From: Bacteroidales bacterium
GTDB taxonomy: Bacteria; Bacteroidota; Bacteroidia; Bacteroidales; JALTDM01
Length of the DNA stretch: 10,124 nucleotides
NCBI GenBank assembly: GCA_027074135.1
Contig: JALTDM010000094.1
Span: forward strand, 1-10,124
Direction of reading: 5' to 3'
In this document: positions 1-8,448 of the stretch, piece by piece
Position numbering within the stretch: the stretch's first letter is position 1
Layout of the letters: every line of letters begins with the position of its first letter
Notes under the pieces: model-generated
Told to the model about the DNA's origin: nothing
Database searches by the model: none
Seen by the model: the letters and a program-made list of their open reading frames with translations, nothing else
Translations under genes and position numbers: made by a program

Positions 1-9
1 TTATTGCAA

Positions 10-2331
10 ATGAAAAAAAGTATTTTGGGGTTTTTGTTTATTCTTGGGGGTTTTCAAGGATTTTCGCAAATAAATTTTACTGTTCCTACAGAAAAGATTA
101 ACCTTTCAATTAAACCCGGAATTACTGATACAATAAGAGGTAGTACAGATATTCAAATAGTTCCTACTGCTGATAGTATAAATATTGTTTCATTGGATTT
201 GCTGAAAATGTTTATTGACTCAATAAAATTGGACGGATATGCACAGTCTTTGCAGTATGACTATAATGATACGATTTTGAGTATAAACTTACCAATATAT
301 TATTCTAATCAAGACACGCTATTGATAACGGTCTGGTATCACGGCAAACCTGTAATTGATCCGTCAGGTTGGGGAGGATTTTATTTTAGTGGTAATTTTG
401 CATATAATTTAGGTGTTGGTTTTGATGATATTCCGCATAGTTATGGCAGAGTTTGGTTTCCTTGCGTAGATAATTTTAATGTAAAGTCTTTGTACGAATT
501 TAATATCAGGGTTCAAGATGATAATATTGCAGTGTGTAACGGGTTGTTAGAGGATATAGACAGCACTACTTACACCGGCGATAAAGTCTATAAATGGGTG
601 TTGCACCAACCTATTCCTTCATATCTTGCTTCGGTTGCTGTTGGTCCTTATGTGTCTTACACTGATACTTTTAACGGGCAAAATGGAGTTAAGCCCATAA
701 TCATTTACACTCCACAAGCTTATGCGTCAAAAGTTGCAGGCAGTTTTTCAAACTTAAAAAATATCCTTAACGGTTTTGAACAATATTTCGGACCTTATAT
801 GTGGGACAGGGTCGGATATGTTGCAGTTCCTTTCAATTCCGGAGCTATGGAGCATGCTACTAACATAGCATACCCGCAAGTGTGTATAGACGGCACTCAT
901 ACTTACGAGTCTCTGTATGCTCACGAATTATCACACCATTGGTTCGGTGACCTTATTACAACACACTCTTCTTATGAAATGTGGATAAACGAAGGTTGGG
1001 CAACATTTGCCGAATCGTTTTTCAATGAATTTTTGTATGGAACCGATGCTTACATCAAATATATAAATAATGTCCACGCCAAAGCATTGAAAGATGGGGC
1101 TTATGACGATGGAGGTTGGTTTTCGTTGGATAGTGTACCTCTTAATGTTACTTACGGAACAACTTCTTACAACAAAGGTGCTACTGTGGTTCACACATTA
1201 CGCTATTACATGGGTGATGATAAATTTTTTCCTGCTGTTAGGCAAATGTTAAACGATCACGCCTGGGAAAATGTATCTAGTATTCTGTTGCGAAATTATT
1301 TATCTCAATATAGCGGTATTGATTTAACGGACTTTTTTGATGCATGGGTATTTTCGCCCGGATATTTGTATTTTTCAGTAGACTCTTTTTCGGTGCAACC
1401 GGCTTCACAAGGATACGATGTTCATCTTTATATCAGGCAAAGACTTTATCATAAAGACAATTTTGCAAATAATAACATTGTTGAGTTTACATTGATGGAT
1501 ACTATAAGGAATTTATCCACATACAGGATAAAATTTTCGGGAGAGCATTATGACACCATTGTACATTGTGATTTTAATCCTCAATTCGCAATTACCGATT
1601 TATACAACCACACATTGGATGCTTCTACTTCCGAATACAAAACATTTGCTTCAACAGGAACTTACTCATTCAATAATGAATTTTTCACACTGACAGTTGC
1701 CGGAACTGTAAGCGATACGGCATTTATCAATATTAAGCATAATATGGTGACGCCTGACAATTTTATTACACCTGTAGAAGGCTTGTCCGTTGTTGGTAAC
1801 AGGTATTGGAAGATAACTAATGTTTTCCCGCAAGATTTATATTATCAAGCAAAATTTTATTTCGGTTCATCAGGCAGTACCGCACATTTGGACGATGGGG
1901 TGATAAATTTCCCTGTGGATTCACTTGTTTTATTATACAGGCGTGATGCTTCGGATAATTGGCATATTACTATGTCCCACGCAACGGGCTCATCATATTC
2001 AGGTTACATTATTTTAGACGAACCGTTGAAATCCGGTGAATATGCTTTGGGACAAAAAAACGGTTATATCCCAAACGGATATGTGAGATTATACGATAGT
2101 ATAAAAGTGTATCCAAATCCTGCAAAAAATTATATAATAATTGATGTGTCTGATAAAAATATTGATTCTCTTGTAATCTATGACTCTGTTGCTCACAAAA
2201 TAAAGAAAATGAAACTAAAAGAAGGAAAAACAAAATTTACAACAGATAAATTACCAAAGGGGAACTATGTTTTTGTTTTTGAAACTAAAAACGGCAAAAA
2301 TAAAATATCAAAAAAAGTAATTTTGAAATAA
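10..2331 (+). CDS. Secreted M1-family zinc metallopeptidase with T9SS type A sorting domain
   Basis: Predicted zinc aminopeptidase that removes N-terminal residues from peptides, exported by Sec and then by the T9SS to the surface or medium. A 773-residue product starts at ATG 10; a TTG two codons upstream (position 4) is less likely because MKKS begins a normal signal peptide (residues 1-19, cleavage before Q20). The zinc site is complete: HELSH at 305-309 and, 18 residues later, E328 in NEGWATFAE, giving HExxH-x18-E (ligands H305, H309, E328; catalytic base E306). The proton-donor tyrosine is Y387 in SYNKG. The exopeptidase motif is GAMEH (278-282) rather than GAMEN. Residues about 20-200 are the usual M1 N-terminal beta region and about 460-690 are beta-rich. 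The C-terminal ~75 residues carry VYPNP (700-704), LPKGNYVF and a final KKVILK, typical of the Por secretion tail (TIGR04183-like). Only 9 bases precede the gene, so its promoter is not visible. Substrate unknown. Confidence 0.93.
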   Translation: MKKSILGFLFILGGFQGFSQINFTVPTEKINLSIKPGITDTIRGSTDIQIVPTADSINIVSLDLLKMFIDSIKLDGYAQSLQYDYNDTILSINLPIYYSNQDTLLITVWYHGKPVIDPSGWGGFYFSGNFAYNLGVGFDDIPHSYGRVWFPCVDNFNVKSLYEFNIRVQDDNIAVCNGLLEDIDSTTYTGDKVYKWVLHQPIPSYLASVAVGPYVSYTDTFNGQNGVKPIIIYTPQAYASKVAGSFSNLKNILNGFEQYFGPYMWDRVGYVAVPFNSGAMEHATNIAYPQVCIDGTHTYESLYAHELSHHWFGDLITTHSSYEMWINEGWATFAESFFNEFLYGTDAYIKYINNVHAKALKDGAYDDGGWFSLDSVPLNVTYGTTSYNKGATVVHTLRYYMGDDKFFPAVRQMLNDHAWENVSSILLRNYLSQYSGIDLTDFFDAWVFSPGYLYFSVDSFSVQPASQGYDVHLYIRQRLYHKDNFANNNIVEFTLMDTIRNLSTYRIKFSGEHYDTIVHCDFNPQFAITDLYNHTLDASTSEYKTFASTGTYSFNNEFFTLTVAGTVSDTAFINIKHNMVTPDNFITPVEGLSVVGNRYWKITNVFPQDLYYQAKFYFGSSGSTAHLDDGVINFPVDSLVLLYRRDASDNWHITMSHATGSSYSGYIILDEPLKSGEYALGQKNGYIPNGYVRLYDSIKVYPNPAKNYIIIDVSDKNIDSLVIYDSVAHKIKKMKLKEGKTKFTTDKLPKGNYVFVFETKNGKNKISKKVILK

Positions 2332-2347
2332 TCTCAAAACAGAAACT

Positions 2348-2369
2348 TTTACGGCATTTTATCCGTAAA
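2348..2369 (+). promoter_or_regulatory. Perfect 7-bp hairpin just upstream of the PKD adhesin gene
   Basis: TTTACGG (2348-2354) is followed by an 8-nt loop and the exact reverse complement CCGTAAA (2363-2369). The structure ends 11 nt before the ATG at 2381, inside the 49-bp gap after the M1 peptidase stop. No T-run follows the stem, so it is not a typical intrinsic terminator. It could be an mRNA-processing or stability element, or affect initiation of the downstream gene. The short, moderately GC stem could also be chance. Confidence 0.3.
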
Positions 2370-2380
2370 TAAATATAGGT

Positions 2381-5300
2381 ATGAAGACAAACAAAAACAT
2401 ATTACTTCTGATAATAATTTTCTTCATATCTGCTTTTGATGCTCATTCACAAAGTTGTAGCATAACTTCCAAAGCAAATGATATTATTCCCGATAAAAAA
2501 TGTGCTCCCGTAACAGTAAATTGGGAAGTTACTTACCGTGGAGTTGATGATGGCGGCACACAAGTAAATATCGTATTTGATTGGGATGATGGGACTTACG
2601 ATACTTTACCTGCAAACAATACTGACCCTTCTACACAAGAATGGTCTGTAACAGCTACTCACGTTTATCCGCAAGGCGGAAATCAATGTGTTTATTACCC
2701 TGAGGCTTCGTTACAAGTAAATGGTGTAGTTTGTACCAGTTCGTCACAACAACAAATGGTAACTGTCTGGGATGTAGATACTTCCAATGGAGGACACATG
2801 GAAATAAATCCGCATATTTATCATATATGCGTAGGCAATGATGCTACTGTTACTTTTCAAGATGTGAGCCAGTTTAACTGTGTGCCTCCTGTGGAGCAGG
2901 ATAATCCCAACGAGACAACTCGTTGGACACAGTGGATTTATGGTACAAATTACACAATAAACGGTGTGCTTATAGACGGGCAAACCGTTACTTTTCCCGA
3001 TACAGGTGCGGTTGTGGCAATTACTCCACCACCTGTTTGGAGTCCGCAACCACCCAACGAATATAGTTTGCCCATATATGTGCCGGCTACTGCGCAAGTT
3101 GGACAGTTTTTTGAGGTTACATTGCGTAATTGGAATTATTGCAATCCGTATGATGACCCAAACATTCCCGGTCCGCCTGCCGATACTGTAAACGGCGATC
3201 ATGATCCTGTTACAACTACTGCACTTATTATAATTGAGCCTTACCCCGATGCAACGATAGATACTGCTGGACCTTTTTGTGCAAACGACCAGCCTGTAAA
3301 CCTTACTGCTGCAACCGCAGGTGGTATTTGGTCCGGAGACGGCATAACGGATTCTTTGTCAGGTACATTTGACCCTTCTGTTGCCGGTCCAGGATTACAC
3401 ACAGTTTATTATTGGGTTACAAACGGCTATGGTTGTGAGGGAACGGATTCGGCACAAATACTTGTTTACAATATACCACACCCGAATATTTTGCCCGGCA
3501 GTGTTGCAACGGTTTGTCCGGGTAATGATTTACAATTGGACGGAAATCCCACTCCCGGAGACGGGAATATAGTTTCTCATCTATGGTCCGGCAATGTAGG
3601 GAATCTGAATGCAACTAACATACAAAATCCTATTTTTAATTCTACACAAAGCGGCAATTACAACATGGTTTATACAGTTACGGACGACAACGGTTGTAGC
3701 GACTCGGAGCCGATAACTGTTTCTGTTTCGGAAATTAATGTTGATATACTGCCACATCCAGCTGATCCATGTGTAAATGAAGATTTTCAGTTGCATGGTA
3801 ATGTGTCGGGCGGAACCGGAAATTACACATTTTTGTGGACAGGAGAAGTAGTACCATTATCTTCTACCACTGTACAAAATCCCGTGTTTAATTCATCGGT
3901 AACAGATACTTTTTCACTGGTCTTAACCGTAACAGACGATAATGGTTGTACAGGTGTAGATTCTACGGATGTTATCACTTATCCCTATCCTACCCCTTAT
4001 GCCGGTGAAGATGACAGCATTTGCGGGTTAAATTATCAATTGGTAGCAACTCCTTCTACGACTACCGGACAATGGTATTTGTTAAATGGCCCGGGTACTG
4101 CAAGTTTTTCGGACAATACTTCCCCCGTTACCGATGTAACGGTATCCGGTTACGGTTCTTATCAGTTTTTGTGGAGAGAAATTAACGGGTCTCATTGTAT
4201 GGTAGAAGATACAGTGCAAATTACTTTTGTAGAAACACCTGTTGCAGATGCAGGAAATGATGTTTCTGTCTGTGGTGTATCTGCTGAAATAAGTGCAAAC
4301 CCCTCGGTTGGAACAGGTTATTGGTCTATTGTTGATAGTCCGGGTAATGGATGGTTTGAAAATGTGAATGATTCTGTTACTCACTTTAATGCCGATACAT
4401 TTGGAGTTTATACCATTGTGTGGACGGAAGTAAACGGTATATGTTACGATGCCGATACAATAACCGTTCATTTGAACACAAAACCTTTTGCTCATTTTTT
4501 GCCTGATAACCCTACAGGTTGCCAACCTTTTGGAGTGAGTTTTAATAATTTAACTTCAAATGCAACGAACTATTTTTGGGATTTCGGCGACGGCGAAACC
4601 TCAACGGATGAAAATCCTACCCACACTTTTATAAATAATACTTTCGGAGATGTGACTTATACGGTTACTATGATTGCAAGTAATGGAGGATGTTATGATA
4701 CTACGGAAACTCAAGTTACAGTTCATCCTTTGCCGGAACCTCATTTTTCTTATGACAACACACCTGCTTGCAGTCCGCATACAGTTTCATTTACAAATGA
4801 ATCGAACGGTGCGGTCTCTTATGTATGGCTGTTTGGAGACGGAACTCCAAACGATACAGCAGAAAATCCGGTACACACTTTTTATAATGACACAACTTAT
4901 ATTCAATATTACAATGTCAGATTGGTTGCATTTTCCGAATTTGGTTGTACCGATACAACATCCGGTATTGTGACAATTTATCCGAACCCTGATGTTAATC
5001 TTGAAGTTTTGCCGGATTCGTTGTGTTCGCCTGGAATGGCTACACTTACTGCAAACCCGGGATATGTTAGTTATGAATGGAATTTTGGTGACAGTTTGCA
5101 ACAAACCACAGCAGCAAACCATATAAATCACTTTTATCCCTCTGTGAGCGATACAACGGATATTTACCACTTGTGGGTTAGGGCTATATCACCGCTCGGA
5201 TGTGTTGATACTTCTTTTGCCGACCTTGTGGTATTTCCTACGCCCAATGCCAATTTTACCACAGATGTAACATCTGCTTGCGGAAGTTACGACTTGGAAT

Positions 5301-6793
5301 TTACTAATAACTCCACAGATGCATCTATGTATATTTGGGAATTCGGTGATGGCAGTATTGATACGGTTAATAATACAATGCCTGTATCTCATCATTATGT
5401 AAACAATTCAAATGCACCTACTACATTTAATATAACTTTGAGGGCTGTTAATCAATTCGGCTGTGAAGATTCTTCGGTGAGGTCGTTTATCTTGTATCCG
5501 GAGTTGAATGCGGAATTTGATGTTGATACAGTCGGGTGTTCGCCGTTTACCGTTCAGTTTAATAATCTTACTAATGGAGCAGTTAGTTATCATTGGGATT
5601 TTGGAGACGGAACGGTTTCAACTGACGAGGAACCAATCCATACATATGTGAATACATATTCAAATCTTGTAACTTATGATGTTTCTCTTGTAGTAACAAG
5701 CGGTTATGGTTGTATAGATACGGCAACAACTCTTATTACCGTTTATCCTTCTCCGGATGCGCAATTTTCGGTATCACCTACCGTAATGACTATGCCTAAT
5801 TCCACTGTCCATGTCAATAATTTAACAAGCGGAATAAATTGGAATTGTTTATGGTTGTGGGGAGATGGTGATTCTTCAACAGTCTGCCAACCGGGAGATT
5901 ACACTTACAACAGTGCCGGAAATTATACAATAATGCTTATTGTATCCAATGAGCATTGTTCGGATACGGCAATTCAAGTAATTACAATAAATCCTACTGC
6001 ACCCGATGCTTCTTTTGAACTTGATACTAATGTCGGGTGTGTGCCTTTGACAGTTAATTTTCACAATACAAGTACGGGAGGAACCCAGTATCATTGGAAC
6101 TTTGGAGACGGATATTCTTCAAACGAAGAAAACCCGCAACATATTTACGGAGAAAGCGGAATGTTTAATGTGCAGCTTATTGTAACTGGTGAAGGAGGTT
6201 CAGATACATACGAAACGATGGTTACCGTTCATCCCTCACCTACTGCTTTTTTCAAAGTAGTGCCGACACAAGTAAGTGTCCCTGGTGACCAAATTAAATG
6301 TTACAATCAGAGTGAAGGAGCTACATCATTCCTTTGGGATTTTGGTGACAGTATAACTTCCACTTTGGAAAATCCTACTCACGAATATAAATCACCGGGC
6401 ACGTATACCATATCCCTAACTGTGTGGAATGAGTACGGGTGTGAAGATAAATATGTACAAAATGATGCTGTTATTGCGGTGAGTGCGGGAGAAATAATTT
6501 TTCCGAATGCATTTACTCCTAATCCATCAGGACCAAACGGCGGTTATTATGACCCTAATGATTTTTCAAATGATGTGTTTCATCCTGTATTCAAGGGTGT
6601 TGTAGAATACGAATTGCAAATATTTAACCGTTGGGGCGAACTGATTTTTGTAAGTAAAGATCCAAATATAGGGTGGGACGGATATTACCGTGGAAAGTTA
6701 TGCAAACAAGATGTGTATGTGTGGAAAGTGAAAGCAAAGTTTTCTAACGGAGAAGTTATTGAAAAGGTAGGAGATGTGACATTGCTGAGATGA
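2381..6793 (+). CDS. Large PKD-repeat surface adhesin-like protein with T9SS type B (gliding-motility-associated) C-terminal domain
   Basis: A 1470-residue secreted protein, probably a cell-surface adhesin or filament exported by the T9SS. Signal peptide 1-23 (cleavage after AHS). An N-terminal PKD-like module has DWDDG at 67-71; a second region, ~145-285, carries FNCVPP and TRWTQWIYG. Ig-like/SprB-type modules follow from ~290 to 702, including GGIWSGDGI, two VTDDNGC modules and two AG-x-D-x-x-x-CG modules starting near 541 and 621. Eight consecutive PKD domains then span ~703-1370, with WDFGDG-type cores starting at W733, W816, W900, W986, W1072, W1160, W1239 and W1319. The last 100 residues (1371-1470) are a type B sorting domain: FPNAFTPN, NDVFHP, FNRWGELIF, GWDGYYRG, DVYVWKV and a final GDVTLLR (TIGR04131-like). 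No enzymatic domain is seen. No other start fits the signal peptide, and no strong Shine-Dalgarno is present. The downstream PorP/SprF gene is the expected partner for this cargo class. The name SprB is not justified, since length and module order differ. Confidence 0.92.
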   Translation: MKTNKNILLLIIIFFISAFDAHSQSCSITSKANDIIPDKKCAPVTVNWEVTYRGVDDGGTQVNIVFDWDDGTYDTLPANNTDPSTQEWSVTATHVYPQGGNQCVYYPEASLQVNGVVCTSSSQQQMVTVWDVDTSNGGHMEINPHIYHICVGNDATVTFQDVSQFNCVPPVEQDNPNETTRWTQWIYGTNYTINGVLIDGQTVTFPDTGAVVAITPPPVWSPQPPNEYSLPIYVPATAQVGQFFEVTLRNWNYCNPYDDPNIPGPPADTVNGDHDPVTTTALIIIEPYPDATIDTAGPFCANDQPVNLTAATAGGIWSGDGITDSLSGTFDPSVAGPGLHTVYYWVTNGYGCEGTDSAQILVYNIPHPNILPGSVATVCPGNDLQLDGNPTPGDGNIVSHLWSGNVGNLNATNIQNPIFNSTQSGNYNMVYTVTDDNGCSDSEPITVSVSEINVDILPHPADPCVNEDFQLHGNVSGGTGNYTFLWTGEVVPLSSTTVQNPVFNSSVTDTFSLVLTVTDDNGCTGVDSTDVITYPYPTPYAGEDDSICGLNYQLVATPSTTTGQWYLLNGPGTASFSDNTSPVTDVTVSGYGSYQFLWREINGSHCMVEDTVQITFVETPVADAGNDVSVCGVSAEISANPSVGTGYWSIVDSPGNGWFENVNDSVTHFNADTFGVYTIVWTEVNGICYDADTITVHLNTKPFAHFLPDNPTGCQPFGVSFNNLTSNATNYFWDFGDGETSTDENPTHTFINNTFGDVTYTVTMIASNGGCYDTTETQVTVHPLPEPHFSYDNTPACSPHTVSFTNESNGAVSYVWLFGDGTPNDTAENPVHTFYNDTTYIQYYNVRLVAFSEFGCTDTTSGIVTIYPNPDVNLEVLPDSLCSPGMATLTANPGYVSYEWNFGDSLQQTTAANHINHFYPSVSDTTDIYHLWVRAISPLGCVDTSFADLVVFPTPNANFTTDVTSACGSYDLEFTNNSTDASMYIWEFGDGSIDTVNNTMPVSHHYVNNSNAPTTFNITLRAVNQFGCEDSSVRSFILYPELNAEFDVDTVGCSPFTVQFNNLTNGAVSYHWDFGDGTVSTDEEPIHTYVNTYSNLVTYDVSLVVTSGYGCIDTATTLITVYPSPDAQFSVSPTVMTMPNSTVHVNNLTSGINWNCLWLWGDGDSSTVCQPGDYTYNSAGNYTIMLIVSNEHCSDTAIQVITINPTAPDASFELDTNVGCVPLTVNFHNTSTGGTQYHWNFGDGYSSNEENPQHIYGESGMFNVQLIVTGEGGSDTYETMVTVHPSPTAFFKVVPTQVSVPGDQIKCYNQSEGATSFLWDFGDSITSTLENPTHEYKSPGTYTISLTVWNEYGCEDKYVQNDAVIAVSAGEIIFPNAFTPNPSGPNGGYYDPNDFSNDVFHPVFKGVVEYELQIFNRWGELIFVSKDPNIGWDGYYRGKLCKQDVYVWKVKAKFSNGEVIEKVGDVTLLR
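3476..4000 (+). repeat. Two adjacent homologous Ig/PKD-like modules in the adhesin (VTDDNGC repeat)
   Basis: Residues ~366-456 and ~457-540 of the PKD adhesin are a tandem domain duplication. Aligned landmarks are NIQNPIFNST against TVQNPVFNSS, then TVTDDNGC in both copies, with a CPGND/CVNED motif near the start of each. The DNA has diverged at many synonymous positions, so the duplication is not recent and is unlikely to be recombining. Confidence 0.7.
4487..6490 (+). repeat. Array of eight consecutive PKD domains in the adhesin
   Basis: Eight units of ~80-87 residues start near residues 703, 788, 874, 958, 1045, 1128, 1211 and 1290. Each has a W-x-F-G-D-G-type core (DFGDGE, LFGDGT, NFGDSL, EFGDGS, DFGDGT, LWGDGD, NFGDGY, DFGDSI), usually a following ENP-x-H-x-(Y/F) strand, and a linker such as VTVHPLP or ITVYPSP. 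Most units have a cysteine near the start (GCQPF, ACSPH, LCSPG, GCSPF) and another near the end (GCYDT, GCTDT, GCVDT, GCIDT). PKD arrays act as extended stalks on bacterial surface proteins. The units are diverged at DNA level. Confidence 0.88.
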
Positions 6794-6800
6794 GTTTTGT

Positions 6801-6829
6801 AATTGTTAGTTGTAAATTATTAGTTGTTA
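6801..6829 (+). repeat. Short imperfect AT-rich tandem repeat (two 14-15 nt units)
   Basis: AATTGTTAGTTGTA (6801-6814) is followed directly by AATTATTAGTTGTTA (6815-6829); 12 of the first 14 positions match. A third, poorer echo (AAATTGTAA) follows at 6831. It lies in the 110-bp gap between the PKD adhesin and the TPR/PD40 gene. No convincing Bacteroidota -7 (TAnnTTTG) element was found in this gap. Function unknown; AT-rich low-complexity repeats may be simple slippage products. Confidence 0.4.
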
Positions 6830-6903
6830 TAAATTGTAAGGATATCGAGTTAATGATTGTTTATGGATTTGTTTTCCGGTATTCTTTATTTAAAAGATAA
6901 ACT

Positions 6904-8448
6904 ATGAAAAAGATAATCTTTATATTACCGCTTGTGTTTGTACTGTTTACGGCAAATGGACAAGATGCCGCCAAGATGAAAAAACAGGCAGACGAACAAT
7001 TTTCTTATGAAAATTATCATTTGTGTTTACCATTGTATTATGCTTTGATAAAGACAGACAGCCTTAATAAAGAACTGAATTTTAAACTCGGAGTTTCAAT
7101 TTTTAATGTTTCCCGTAAAAAAACAGATGCAATAAAATATTTTGAAAGGGCTTTACCCGATTTCCCGGATTCTTACTATTATTTGGGTATTTTGTACAGG
7201 CGGCAAGGTGAATTAAATAAATCTGAAGAAGCATTGTTAAAGTATAAAAATGTAATAAACGGAAAAAGTTTTAACTACAATCTCGTTGACTATCAATTGA
7301 AAAGAACACAAACAGCAAGAGAAATGCTAAAAGAAAGCAGTAATACAAAAGTAGTATTGCTTGATAAAAATGTAAACAGTAAATATCCCGATTATGCACC
7401 ATTTATAATTCCTATTGAAGGTACATTATATTTTACTTCCAGAAGACCTGGCAGCAGCGGGAACAATAAAGATCCGTTAGGTCTTTATTATGAAGACATT
7501 TATAAGTGCAACTACAAAGACAAACATTTTGAACACGCAGTAAATATAGGACCTCCCGTAAACACGAACTATCACGATGCTTGTGTGGGATTTTCAAAAG
7601 ACGGTAAAACAATGTATATTTACAGAAATGAAGCATATACAGGTGGTGATATTTATTATTCCGAAAAAGTGGATGCAAATATGTGGAGTGTTCCGGTTAA
7701 GTTTTCCGACAAGTTAAACCGTGAAGGTTCCATAGAATCTTCAATGACAATAACACAAGATGGCAATATTATTTACTTTTCAAGCAATATGAAAGGCGGA
7801 TACGGAGGCAAGGATATTTACAGAATAGTGAAGTTGCCTAACGGAGAATGGAGTTTGCCACAAAATCTCGGTGCAGCAGTAAATTCACCATACGACGATG
7901 ACGCTCCTTTTATTTCCAATGACGGAAACAGACTGTATTTCAGTTCAAAAGGACATAAAAATATGGGTGGATACGATATTTTCGTGACGGAACGAAAAGG
8001 TGAAAATTTATGGTCGGAACCCGTTAATATGGGAATACCTATAAATAGTGTAGCAGATGACATATTTTTTGTAACAAATCCCGAAGGGACAAAAGGATAT
8101 TTTTCCAGCAACAGGCAAGGCGGATTCGGCGATATGGATATATATACCGTAAAAATGTCTGATTTATCACAAAAGCCAATAGTCTTGAAAGGAAGTGTAA
8201 CGACTTACGAACCCGAATTTAAAACCCTGAAAGCGGTAATAACCGTAATAGATTACAGGACAAAGGAAGTTCAAGGTATTTACAGGACTTCTAAAGACGG
8301 TAAATTTATATTGGCATTGCTACCTAATAAAAAGTACAAAATGATTGTGGAAAGCGAAGGATATCATTCAACAATTGAAGATATTGACCTTACATCAAAA
8401 ATAAGAAGGCAAGATTTGTCAAAGAATATTGTGCTCAAATTAAAATGA
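6904..8448 (+). CDS. PorE-like TPR / PD40 beta-propeller / carboxypeptidase-regulatory-like periplasmic protein lacking an OmpA domain
   Basis: Probable periplasmic accessory protein of the T9SS adhesin/PorP cassette. The 514 residues begin with a signal peptide (1-19, cleavage after ANG) that has no lipobox cysteine. TPR-like helices occupy ~21-120 (SYENY, KLGVSIF, AIKYFERALPDFPDSYYYLG, EEALLKYK). WD40-like PD40 repeats run ~160-418: APFIIPIEGTLYFTSRRPG, a degenerate blade with GFSKDGKTMYIYRN, TITQDGNIIYFSSN followed by GGYGGKDIY, FISNDGNRLYFSSKG followed by GGYDIF, and TKGYFSSNRQGGFGDMDIY. The tail (~425-514) resembles a carboxypeptidase regulatory-like domain (KGSVTTYE, SKDGKFILALLPNKKYKM, SEGYHSTIEDI). 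PorE of Porphyromonas gingivalis has this same domain order plus a peptidoglycan-binding OmpA domain and is a lipoprotein; here the protein stops naturally after the regulatory-like domain. No Shine-Dalgarno precedes ATG 6904. The TGA overlaps the next start as ATGA, implying coupled translation with the PorP/SprF gene. Confidence 0.88.
   Translation: MKKIIFILPLVFVLFTANGQDAAKMKKQADEQFSYENYHLCLPLYYALIKTDSLNKELNFKLGVSIFNVSRKKTDAIKYFERALPDFPDSYYYLGILYRRQGELNKSEEALLKYKNVINGKSFNYNLVDYQLKRTQTAREMLKESSNTKVVLLDKNVNSKYPDYAPFIIPIEGTLYFTSRRPGSSGNNKDPLGLYYEDIYKCNYKDKHFEHAVNIGPPVNTNYHDACVGFSKDGKTMYIYRNEAYTGGDIYYSEKVDANMWSVPVKFSDKLNREGSIESSMTITQDGNIIYFSSNMKGGYGGKDIYRIVKLPNGEWSLPQNLGAAVNSPYDDDAPFISNDGNRLYFSSKGHKNMGGYDIFVTERKGENLWSEPVNMGIPINSVADDIFFVTNPEGTKGYFSSNRQGGFGDMDIYTVKMSDLSQKPIVLKGSVTTYEPEFKTLKAVITVIDYRTKEVQGIYRTSKDGKFILALLPNKKYKMIVESEGYHSTIEDIDLTSKIRRQDLSKNIVLKLK

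Noticed and set aside
2744..5593. Several antisense open frames of 60-150 codons inside the PKD adhesin gene (e.g. 2744-3202, 4082-4525, 4787-5170 on the minus strand).
   Set aside because: They lie wholly within a long, well-supported gene, have odd compositions rich in I, C, R and N, show no domain or signal peptide, and arise from low-stop antisense frames.
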